NCBI GenBank assembly: GCA_963822955.1
Contig: CAWGJS010000007.1
Coordinates: 744,001 to 808,000 of the forward strand
Direction of reading: 5' to 3'
DNA: 64,000 nucleotides
From: JAJYUU01 sp963822955
Lineage (GTDB): Bacteria > Actinomycetota > Actinomycetes > Streptosporangiales > Streptosporangiaceae
The notes under the pieces are model-generated. The model had not been told where the DNA came from. It saw nothing but the letters and a program-made list of their open reading frames with translations, and searched no databases. Positions within the stretch are counted from its first letter, which is position 1. Every line of letters starts with the position of its first letter. Position numbers and translations under genes: made by a program. This document shows positions 9,231 through 16,721 of this stretch, piece after piece.

Positions 9231-9617
9231 TTACTTGGCGGGAGTGACCTCGCGCCGCTCACGGATCCGGGCAGCCTTGCCCCGCAGCGAGCGCAGGTAG
9301 TAGAGCTTCGCGCGCCGGACCCGGCCGCGGGTGACAATCTCGATCTTGTCGATAGCCGGCGTGTGCACCGGGAAGGTCCGCTCGACGCCGACCCCGTAGC
9401 TGATCTTGCGGACGGTGAACGTCTCGCGCGCGCTGCCGCCCTGCCGGCGGATCACCACGCCCTGGAAGACCTGGATCCGCGACCGGTTGCCTTCCGTGAC
9501 CTTGACGTGCACCTTCAGGGTGTCGCCCGGGCGGAAGTCCGGGATATCGGAACGGATCTGAGCCTGCTCAAGCTCGGCAATCGCGGTGTGCATCGCTGCG
9601 GTTTCCTCAATAGTCAT
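9231..9617 (-). CDS. rplS: 50S ribosomal protein L19
   Basis: 128 residues. The core FRPGDTLKVHVKVTEGNRSRIQVFQGVVI and the RVRRAKLYYLR-LRGKAARI end are diagnostic. L19 lies at the 30S-50S interface. ATG 9617 is used here; an ATG nine codons later would also give a family-length protein. It follows trmD by 96 bp, in the usual rpsP-rimM-trmD-rplS order. Confidence 0.96.
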   Translation of the reverse strand: MTIEETAAMHTAIAELEQAQIRSDIPDFRPGDTLKVHVKVTEGNRSRIQVFQGVVIRRQGGSARETFTVRKISYGVGVERTFPVHTPAIDKIEIVTRGRVRRAKLYYLRSLRGKAARIRERREVTPAK

Positions 9618-9713
9618 CAGCGCACGCCTGCGAACGCGCTGGATCGGTCTGTCTGCGCCAGGCGGTGCCCGGCAGCCCCCGGTGACGGGTACGCCAGCGC
9701 GGGGCAGTGTTCT

Positions 9714-10526
9714 TTAGTGTGCCACATCTTCGCCGGTAACCGGAAAGCCAGCCTCGCCAAGCACGGCCCGATCCTCTTCAGACGGTTCCTCCGCGAGCAG
9801 CCGGGCGGCCAGGTCGGGCCGGTTGTGCGCGGTACGGCGGAGCGCGCTGTCCCGGCGCCACCTGGCGATCGCCCGGTGATCACCCGAGAGCAGCACGGCT
9901 GGCACCTCCAGGTCGCGCCAGACCCGCGGCCTGGTGTAGACCGGTCCCTCGACCAGGCCCGCCATCGGGCCGCCGGACGAGCCGCCGTCGAAGCCGAACG
10001 AATCGTCGGCCGCCGACTCGGCATTGCCCAGGACACCCGGCAGCAGCCGGCCGATCGCCTCGATCATGACGAGCACGGCGGGCTCGCCCCCGGCCAGCAC
10101 GTAGTCCCCGATGCTGACCTCCTCGACCCGCATCCTGGACCTGGCGTCGGCGGCGACGCGCCCGTCAATGCCCTCGTACCGCCCGCAGGCGAAGATCAGC
10201 CAGGGCTCGGCCGCGTACCGGGCCGCCTGCCGCTGCGTGAACGGCACTCCGGCGGGCGTGGGGATCACGAGCAGCGGATCGGCGCCGGGCCCGGCGTCCA
10301 TGCTCGCAACTGCGTCCAGGGCCTCTCCCCAGGGCTCGGGCTTCATGACCATGCCCGGCCCGCCGCCGAATGGCGAGTCGTCCACGGTGCGATGCACGTC
10401 ATGCGTCCAGCTGCGCAGGTCGTGCACGCGAAAGCTGATGTCGCCCCGGCCGGCCGCCTTGCCGATCAGCGAGACGCTCAGGGGCCCGAAGTACTCCGGG
10501 AAGATCGTGATGATGTCGATCCGCAT
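9714..10526 (-). CDS. trmD: tRNA (guanine-N1)-methyltransferase
   Basis: Methylates G37 of tRNAs with S-adenosylmethionine, preventing +1 frameshifting. The 270-residue protein has MRIDIITIFPEYF at the start, the DSPFGGGPGMVMKPEP motif (about 50-65), the SPOUT knot segment CGRYEGIDGRV near 116-128 and SIGDYVLAGGEPAVLVMIEA near 137-156. It lies 8 bp after rimM. Confidence 0.96.
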   Translation of the reverse strand: MRIDIITIFPEYFGPLSVSLIGKAAGRGDISFRVHDLRSWTHDVHRTVDDSPFGGGPGMVMKPEPWGEALDAVASMDAGPGADPLLVIPTPAGVPFTQRQAARYAAEPWLIFACGRYEGIDGRVAADARSRMRVEEVSIGDYVLAGGEPAVLVMIEAIGRLLPGVLGNAESAADDSFGFDGGSSGGPMAGLVEGPVYTRPRVWRDLEVPAVLLSGDHRAIARWRRDSALRRTAHNRPDLAARLLAEEPSEEDRAVLGEAGFPVTGEDVAH

Positions 10527-10534
10527 GCCCGCCC

Positions 10535-11062
10535 CTACACAGCCTCGTGCGGGTCGAGCAGGCCGGGCGGCGGGTCAATCCGCACGAGGCCAGCGGCAAC
10601 GTCCACATCAGGGACTATGGCCGTAACGAAGGGAACCATGATCTCGGTCCCCGCACGCTCGCCGCGGCCGGCCACGACGAGCAGGTCCTGGCCATGGTGC
10701 AGGACATCTGTGACCTCGCCGACCTGCTCGCCACCGACCGTGAGGACTGCCAGCCCGATCAGCTGATGATCGCGGAATTCATCGGGGTCAGCGACGTCTT
10801 CCAGCTCGGCGGAATCAACGACCAGCAGCACACCGCGGAGCTGCTCGGCATCGTTCCGGTCATTGAGACCGTCGAATTTGACGAGCAGCCGGCCCAGGTG
10901 CCAGCGGGTGCTGGCAATGGTCAGCGGGCCGGCCGCCGCCGGCTCCGTCGCGAGGACGGCACCGGCGGCCAGCCGCAACCCGGGATCGTCGGTGCGAACC
11001 TCGACCGCCAGCTCACCGTTGACTCCGTGCGGCCTGGAGATCCGGCCGACTACCAGCTGCAT
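10535..11062 (-). CDS. rimM: 16S rRNA processing protein RimM
   Basis: 175-residue 30S maturation factor that binds S19. The N-terminal beta-barrel begins MQLVVGRISRPHGVNGELAVEVRTDDP; the C-terminal PRC-barrel holds LIGLAVLTVGGEQVGEVTDVLHHG and MVPFVTAIVPDVDV. Lies between khpA (5 bp) and trmD (8 bp), so part of one operon. Confidence 0.95.
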   Translation of the reverse strand: MQLVVGRISRPHGVNGELAVEVRTDDPGLRLAAGAVLATEPAAAGPLTIASTRWHLGRLLVKFDGLNDRNDAEQLRGVLLVVDSAELEDVADPDEFRDHQLIGLAVLTVGGEQVGEVTDVLHHGQDLLVVAGRGERAGTEIMVPFVTAIVPDVDVAAGLVRIDPPPGLLDPHEAV

Positions 11063-11067
11063 AGCGG

Positions 11068-11310
11068 CTAGCGGACCTCGTCGGCGTCCAGCAGGTCGAC
11101 GCGAACGTAGCTATTGCCCGCGAGCGAGCCGATCACCGTGCGCAGGGCCCTGGCCGTGCGACCGCCGCGGCCGATGACCTTACCCAGGTCATCGGGGTGA
11201 ACGCGCACCTCAAGCACGCGCCCGCGGCGAAGGCCGCGGCTGCCCACCTGGACGTCGTCGGGGTGCTCGACTATGCCCTTGACCAGATGCTCCAGGGCTT
11301 CCTCGAGCAT
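11068..11310 (-). CDS. khpA: KH domain RNA-binding protein KhpA
   Basis: 80-residue single KH-domain protein; the open frame extends upstream through rpsP, but ATG 11310 gives the family-length product MLEEALEHLVKGIVEHPDDV. The RNA-binding GxxG loop is GRGG within GKVIGRGGRTARALR (about residues 43-57). It begins one base after the rpsP stop. KhpA works with KhpB in other bacteria to bind many RNAs; that partner is not in the window. Confidence 0.93.
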   Translation of the reverse strand: MLEEALEHLVKGIVEHPDDVQVGSRGLRRGRVLEVRVHPDDLGKVIGRGGRTARALRTVIGSLAGNSYVRVDLLDADEVR

Positions 11311-11311
11311 G

Positions 11312-11974
11312 TCAGGCTCCGCTGCCTTCCGCCTCGTCGGCAGGCACGCTGTCGGCCGCCACTTCCGCTTCAGCCTCGGCCTTGGCCCTGGCGGTCGCGG
11401 TGGCGTCGGCGGCCGCCGTCTCGGCAGCCTCGCTCTCCGCAGCCGCACTCTCAGCAGGGGCAGCTTCGGCCGACTCAGCAGCGGCCTTCTTCTCCTTGGC
11501 CGGTGCCTTCGCGGCCTTCTCCGCCTTGGCCCCGGCCTTGGCCTCCGCCGGCTTAGCGTCGGCCGCCTTGGCGTCGGCCGCCTTGGCCTCGGTGCCCTTG
11601 CCCTTCGGCTTGGCCTTGGTGCCGCTCTCCGCCAGCGACTCCGCTGTCGCCGCCGCGAACGTGGCCTTCTTGTCGGCCTTCGGCTCGGCAGTCCGCAGGG
11701 TGCCCTCCGCGCCCGGCAGGCTCTTGAACTTCTGCCAGTCGCCTGTGATCTCCAGGAGCTTCCGGACCGGGTCGGTCGGCTGGGCGCCGACGGACAGCCA
11801 GTGCTGGGCGCGCTCGGAGTCAACCTCGATGAAGGACGGCTCGGCCTTCGGGTGGTACTTGCCGATCTCCTCGATCGCGCGGCCATCCCGCTTGGTGCGG
11901 GAGTCGGCGATGATGATCCGGTAATACGGCGCGCGGATCTTGCCCATGCGCTTCAGCTTGATCTTGACAGCCAC
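11312..11974 (-). CDS. rpsP: 30S ribosomal protein S16 with long Ala/Lys/Glu-rich tail
   Basis: The start is GTG 11974 after GGGAGAAG, giving 220 residues. Residues 1-85 are ordinary S16 (VAVKIKLKRMGKIRAPYYRI, then GKYHPKAEPSFIEVDSERA and WLSVGAQPTDPV). About 135 further residues form a low-complexity tail rich in A, K and E, with short repeats such as KAADAKAADAKPAEAKA, switching from basic to acidic toward the end. Actinobacterial S16 often has a tail, but this one is longer than the ribosomal core. It heads the rpsP-khpA-rimM-trmD group. Confidence 0.94.
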   Translation of the reverse strand: MAVKIKLKRMGKIRAPYYRIIIADSRTKRDGRAIEEIGKYHPKAEPSFIEVDSERAQHWLSVGAQPTDPVRKLLEITGDWQKFKSLPGAEGTLRTAEPKADKKATFAAATAESLAESGTKAKPKGKGTEAKAADAKAADAKPAEAKAGAKAEKAAKAPAKEKKAAAESAEAAPAESAAAESEAAETAAADATATARAKAEAEAEVAADSVPADEAEGSGA

Positions 11975-12185
11975 GGCTGTGGTCTTCTCCCAGCGAATTG
12001 GTGTCGGGCAGGTCGCTGTCCGGGTGAGGACCGGATGCACACTGCCCAGATGGTGCCGGCTCAGCGAGTTAGAGAGGGCCTCGCGCGACCGAGCATAGCG
12101 TTGACATTCTGCCAGATGCGGAGCGCCGGAGCGTAATCACGAGGGTGCCAAGCCGCAGGCGCGCCCAGGTCATGCCCGACTTCGG

Positions 12186-13820
12186 CTATTTGCCGCGCTT
12201 ATCCGGGCGGGGTCGGAAGCCGGCAGGCAGATTCGGCTGCTGACCACCGGGACCGCCCGGCAGCCGGAACGACCCGTTGCCGCCAAGGCCGGGCAGCGAG
12301 CCGAGCCCGGGCAGCGCCGCCGGCCCCGCGCCGCCGCTGGCGCCACTGCCACCCGCGCCGCTGGCCGCAGGGTCGAGGCCAGCCAGCTGCTCCAGGGCCT
12401 GCTTGGCGCCCTGCGGAGCTGGCCGCCCGGCGCCCACTGGCCGCCCGCCGCCCTTGCCCTTCTTCTTCGCCTTGCCCCTGGACTTGCTCTGCCGCCGCAT
12501 TCCCCCCATGCCGGGCATGCTGCCCATCATCTGGCGCATCATCTTCTGGCCCTCTTGGAACCGGATAATGAGCTGATTGACCTCCCCGACCGTGACACCC
12601 GAGCCGGCCGCGATCCTGGCCCGGCGCGATCCGTTGATGATCTTCGGAGTACGCCGCTCCTCGACGGTCATCGAGTTCACGATCGCCGCCGCCCGGTCCA
12701 GGTCCTTGTCGTTGACCTGGCTGAGCAGCTCCCGGTTCTGCGCGGCGCCGGGCAGCATCCCCAGGAGGTTGTTGATCGGGCCGAGCTTGCGGACCATCTG
12801 GAGCTGCTCGACGAAGTCCTCCAGCGTGAAGCCCTCGCCGGAGGTCAGCTTGCCGGCCATGGCCGCGGCCTGGTCCTGATCGAACGTCCGCTCTGCCTGC
12901 TCGATCAGGGTCAGGACGTCGCCGAGGTCCAGGATGCGCGAGGCCATCCGGTCCGGGTGGAAGACGTCGAAGTCCTCCAGTTTCTCGCCCGTCGAGGCGA
13001 ACATCACCGGCCTGCCGGTCAGCTGGGCGATCGACAGCGCGGCGCCGCCACGCGCGTCACCGTCCAGCTTGGTCAGCACCACGCCGTCGTACCCGACGCC
13101 GTCCAGGAAGGCCTGGGCCGTCTGAACGGCATCCTGGCCGATCATCGCGTCGACGACGAAGAGGATTTCGTCCGGGTCGACCGCGTCCCTGATGTCGGCT
13201 GCCTGCTGCATCATCTCCTCGTCGATGCCCAGCCGACCGGCCGTGTCGATGATCACGACGTTGTAGAGCTTGTGCTGCGCCTCGGCGATGCCGAGGTTGG
13301 CCGCACGCACCGGATCGCCGATCCCGCTACCAGGGAACGGGGCAAAGACGGGCACTCCAGCCCGCTCGCCGAGCACTTGCAGCTGCTGAACCGCGTTCGC
13401 GCGCTGCAGGTCAGCGGCGACGAGCAGCGGTGTGTTGTTCTGCGACTTCAGCCACCGCGCGAGCTTTGCCGCCAGCGTGGTCTTACCGGAGCCCTGCAGG
13501 CCGGCCAGCATGATCACGGTCGGCGGAACCTTGGCGAACCTGAGGCGCCGAGCTTCGCCGCCGAGGATGGCGATCAGTTCCTCGTTGACGATCTTGATGA
13601 TCTGCTGCGCCGGGTTCAGCGCCTCAGAGACCTCGGCGCCGCCAGCTCGTTCCCGGACCCTGCCCATGAACTCCCGGACCACCGGGAGCGCGACATCCGC
13701 CTCAAGCAGTGCGATCCGGATCTCACGGCAGGTGGCGTCGATGTCGGCCGGGGACAGCCGACCGCGCCCTCGCAGGGACGAAAAGACCTGATTAAGCCGA
13801 TCGGAAAGTGTCTCGAACAC
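12186..13820 (-). CDS. ffh: Signal recognition particle protein Ffh (SRP54)
   Basis: 544-residue GTPase that binds signal sequences as they leave the ribosome and delivers them to FtsY. N domain about 1-95; G domain with GLQGSGKTT (about 107-115), DTAGR and TKLDGDARGG; methionine-rich M domain (RMMGSMPGMGGMRR-like, about 430-450) for signal peptides and 4.5S RNA. The last 90 or so residues are a G/P/A-rich extension not needed by the fold. Start GTG 13820 after GGGAGGA. About 210 bp separate it from rpsP. Confidence 0.96.
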   Translation of the reverse strand: MFETLSDRLNQVFSSLRGRGRLSPADIDATCREIRIALLEADVALPVVREFMGRVRERAGGAEVSEALNPAQQIIKIVNEELIAILGGEARRLRFAKVPPTVIMLAGLQGSGKTTLAAKLARWLKSQNNTPLLVAADLQRANAVQQLQVLGERAGVPVFAPFPGSGIGDPVRAANLGIAEAQHKLYNVVIIDTAGRLGIDEEMMQQAADIRDAVDPDEILFVVDAMIGQDAVQTAQAFLDGVGYDGVVLTKLDGDARGGAALSIAQLTGRPVMFASTGEKLEDFDVFHPDRMASRILDLGDVLTLIEQAERTFDQDQAAAMAGKLTSGEGFTLEDFVEQLQMVRKLGPINNLLGMLPGAAQNRELLSQVNDKDLDRAAAIVNSMTVEERRTPKIINGSRRARIAAGSGVTVGEVNQLIIRFQEGQKMMRQMMGSMPGMGGMRRQSKSRGKAKKKGKGGGRPVGAGRPAPQGAKQALEQLAGLDPAASGAGGSGASGGAGPAALPGLGSLPGLGGNGSFRLPGGPGGQQPNLPAGFRPRPDKRGK

Positions 13821-14017
13821 GTAGAGCTGCCGTCCTCCCAGATGACCCGCTTGCTAGTCCAAGGTTATCGGGTAGCGGCCGCGCAGCCCGCAGGCCGACG
13901 TGGCCAGGCACCATCCCAGGCCACCGCGGTGGCTAAAAGCATCTTGTTTGCGCTCAGGACCACACGTAACGTTTTAGATGTTGAGATTTTCGGACAAGCT
14001 GCCACACGGAGGTATTG

Positions 14018-15157
14018 GTGCGGGCGGCACGGCGGCATCACTCCTTATTCTCTCGCGGGCAGTTATCCGGCCGCCTGGATCTGTTAGCCAGGGCCGAAGG
14101 ATTCCTCGCGCTGTTCTACGCGGAGAATCCCGAGGCCGGATCACTGAGAGAACGGATGCGGCAGGTACGGCGGGATATCAGAGCCGAAGGGACCTACCGG
14201 CATTCCGAGGCGGAGCTGACGTTCGCGGCCAGGGTGGCCTGGCGTAACAGCTCACGCTGCATCGGCCGGCTGTACTGGCGGAGCCTGCGGGTACGCGATC
14301 GCCGTCAGGTTAGCTCGGCCGCCGAGGTCGCTGCCGAGTGCTTCGCCCACCTGCGGGCGGCGACCAACGGCGGCCGGGTCAGGCCGCTGATCACCGTCTT
14401 CTCCCCCGATCAGCCGGGCCAGCCAGGGCCGCGAATCCTGAGTCCGCAGCTGGTCACGTATGCCGGCTACGCCGACGGCGACGGACCGCCGGTCGGCGAT
14501 CCGGCACAGGTCTGGATCACCGAGTTAGCCAGTCAGCTTGGCTGGCGCAGCAGGCGGCCGCGCAGCCGGTTCGACCTGTTACCCCTGATCGTCCAGGCGG
14601 CCGGAGCACCCCCGAGCTGGCACGAGGTGCCCTCCGACGCGGTGCTCGAGGTGCCGCTGGTGCACCCGGACTTCGACTGGTTCTCTGGTCTCGGGCTGCG
14701 CTGGTACGCGGTGCCGGTGATCAGCGACATGCAGCTGTTGGCCGGCGGCATCTGCTACCCGGCTGCCCCGTTCAACGGCTGGTACATGGGCACCGAGATC
14801 GGCTCACGCGACCTTGGCGACGCGGCGCGCTACAACCAGCTGCCGGAGATCGCGGCCCGGTTGGGCCTGAACATCACCGACAACCGGACGCTGTGGAAGG
14901 ACCGGGCGGTGACTGAGCTGAACCTCGCCGTGCTGCATTCGTTCGGCGCAGCTGGCGTGACCATCACTGACCATCACACCGAGTCGGTCCGCTTCCTCAA
15001 GCACCTCGAGCTGGAGGAACGGAGCGGCCGGGCGTGCCCGGCTGACTGGACCTGGATCGTGCCGCCGACGGCGTCGTCCACGACGCCGGTGTTTCACCGG
15101 TACTACACCGACTTCGATGAGTCTCCCGGCTTCCGCCGCCGGCCGGCCGGCCGCTAG
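14018..15157 (+). CDS. nos: Bacterial nitric oxide synthase oxygenase
   Basis: Oxidises arginine to citrulline and NO with heme and a tetrahydrobiopterin-like cofactor; bacterial forms lack the reductase domain. About 379 residues from GTG 14018, which lies 5 bases after GGAGG (a TTG at 14015 is too close to that site). The heme-ligand Cys is in AWRNSSRCIGRLYW (about residue 81); the arginine-binding Glu is about residue 260 in NGWYMGTEIGSRD; the pterin/dimer end PADWTWIVPPTASSTTPVFHR is present. It stands alone between ffh and ftsY, opposite in strand to both; its stop overlaps that of ftsY at a CTAG. A generic cellular reductase must supply electrons. Confidence 0.95.
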   Translation: MRAARRHHSLFSRGQLSGRLDLLARAEGFLALFYAENPEAGSLRERMRQVRRDIRAEGTYRHSEAELTFAARVAWRNSSRCIGRLYWRSLRVRDRRQVSSAAEVAAECFAHLRAATNGGRVRPLITVFSPDQPGQPGPRILSPQLVTYAGYADGDGPPVGDPAQVWITELASQLGWRSRRPRSRFDLLPLIVQAAGAPPSWHEVPSDAVLEVPLVHPDFDWFSGLGLRWYAVPVISDMQLLAGGICYPAAPFNGWYMGTEIGSRDLGDAARYNQLPEIAARLGLNITDNRTLWKDRAVTELNLAVLHSFGAAGVTITDHHTESVRFLKHLELEERSGRACPADWTWIVPPTASSTTPVFHRYYTDFDESPGFRRRPAGR

Positions 15158-16344
15158 TCGCCCAGGACCGCGTCGACGAAGACCTCGGGATCGAAGAACG
15201 CCAGGTCGTCCGGGCCTTCGCCGAGGCCGACGAGCTTGACGGGAACGCCGAGCTCGCGCTGCACCTGGATCACGATGCCGCCCTTGGCCGTCCCGTCGAG
15301 CTTGGTCAGGATGATCCCCGTGATGTCGACGACCTCGGCGAACACTCGTGCCTGGCGCAGCCCGTTCTGGCCCGTTGTCGCATCCAGCACAAGCAGGACC
15401 TCGTCGACGGTGCCATGCTTCTCGATCACGCGCTTGATCTTGCCGAGCTCGTCCATCAGCCCGGTCTTGGTGTGCAGCCGCCCCGCCGTATCGACGATCA
15501 CGCTGTCCACGCCCTGCTGGATGCCGACGTTCACGGCTTCGAAGGCCACGCTGGCCGGATCGGCGCCTTCCCGGTCCGACCTCACCACCGCGGCTCCGAC
15601 CCGGTCTCCCCACGTCTGCAGCTGGTCGACAGCGGCAGCGCGGAATGTGTCAGCTGCCCCCAGCACGACCGTCTTGTCATCGCCGACGAGCAGCCTGGCG
15701 AGCTTGCCGCAGGTGGTGGTCTTGCCGGTGCCGTTGACGCCGACGACCAGGACGACAGACGGCCGGTCACCGTGCCTGGCCACATGCAGCGTGCGGTCCA
15801 TATCCGGGTTGATCATTCTGATCAGGTCGGACCGAAGCAGGTTCCGGACCGTCACCGCGTCGCTCGTGCCCGCGACCTTGACTTCGGTCTTGAGCTCCTC
15901 GACCAGCTCGCGGGCCGGGCCGACACCCATGTCCGCGGTGATGAGCGTGTCCTCGATCTCCTCCCAGGCCTGGTCGTCAAGCTTGCCGGACGAGATGAAG
16001 TTGAGCAGCACCGAGCCGATCGCCGTGTGCGATCGGGCGAGCCTGCTGCGCAACCGGGCTAGCCGCCTGGCCGACGGTGGCGGCTTCTCGACGACACGCT
16101 CGGGAACGAGCTCGACCTCGGGCGCCGGGGCGACGGGGCCGGGCGGCGCGCTGGGCTCTGGCGGCGCGATCGTGCCCACGCCGGCCTGACCCGGGTCGTC
16201 GCGCTCGAGCGTGCCAGCTCCGCCGCCCCGCGGTTGCCCGCCCGGCGGGACTGACCGGCGGCGAGACCGGACGTAGGGAACTAGGCCGGCAGCACCGCCG
16301 CCGACTACGACGACGATGGCGGCAATGATGAGATCGTGAACCAT
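15154..16344 (-). CDS. ftsY: Signal recognition particle receptor FtsY
   Basis: SRP receptor GTPase at the membrane. From ATG 16344 (GGTGG upstream) it has 396 residues; the upstream open frame is not family-like. It starts with a hydrophobic segment (MVHDLIIAAIVVVVGGGAAG) that anchors it, as in other actinobacterial FtsY, then a P/E-rich acidic linker to about 90. The NG domain holds GVNGTGKTTT, DTAGRLHTK and TKLDGTAKGG. Convergent with nos: the two stop codons share CTAG at 15154-15157. Confidence 0.95.
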   Translation of the reverse strand: MVHDLIIAAIVVVVGGGAAGLVPYVRSRRRSVPPGGQPRGGGAGTLERDDPGQAGVGTIAPPEPSAPPGPVAPAPEVELVPERVVEKPPPSARRLARLRSRLARSHTAIGSVLLNFISSGKLDDQAWEEIEDTLITADMGVGPARELVEELKTEVKVAGTSDAVTVRNLLRSDLIRMINPDMDRTLHVARHGDRPSVVLVVGVNGTGKTTTCGKLARLLVGDDKTVVLGAADTFRAAAVDQLQTWGDRVGAAVVRSDREGADPASVAFEAVNVGIQQGVDSVIVDTAGRLHTKTGLMDELGKIKRVIEKHGTVDEVLLVLDATTGQNGLRQARVFAEVVDITGIILTKLDGTAKGGIVIQVQRELGVPVKLVGLGEGPDDLAFFDPEVFVDAVLGD

Positions 16345-16396
16345 GGCGCCACCAGTCTGACAGACAGCAGGTGCTGTGCACGGTGAGGGAAGGCCT

Positions 16397-16721
16397 ATGA
16401 CACGACTGCGCATCCGGGTCGCCTGCGTGACCTGCGCAAGCATGTTCTTCGCGCTGGCAGGGCTCGGAGATTCCGCCTGCTCGGGCACGGCGCCGAGTCA
16501 GCCGCAAGCCGCAGCCCCGGCTCCGAGCCGGCCGGCGGCGTCAGGCCATGCATTCTCAGCGCCGCCTCGTACCACGCCGGCTCAGCAATTCTGCGCAGGC
16601 CAATGCGCCCGCCCTTCCAGTTGCTGGTGGCATTCCGGCGGGGACCTCAGCGGCCGCGGCACCGGTCGGGCGGCGTTACCGGGGCAGGGTGGCCAGATTG
16701 ACCGGAGGCCTGCCGAGCTAG
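16397..16721 (+). pseudogene. Possible small secreted/lipoprotein gene, frame-broken
   Basis: From ATG 16397 a signal-peptide-like stretch (MTRLRIRVACVTCASMFFAL) runs into a P/A/S-rich region ending in ACSG, then the frame drifts into Cys- and Trp-rich sequence and continues as an antisense shadow of smc. In the next frame (codons in phase with 16719) a smooth A/P/G-rich then basic ending (GRRYRGRVARLTGGLPS) closes at TAG 16719-16721, whose CTAG is shared with the smc stop, as for nos/ftsY. One indel near 16560-16600 would join the two halves. No homologue is recognised; this is inference. Confidence 0.3.

Noticed and set aside
9093..10766. 557-codon plus-strand frame opposite rplS and trmD
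   Set aside because: Covers two well-supported minus-strand genes; no start site or motif.
12555..14087. 510-codon plus-strand open frame opposite ffh
   Set aside because: Antisense shadow of a confirmed GTPase gene, typical of high-GC DNA; no domain signature.
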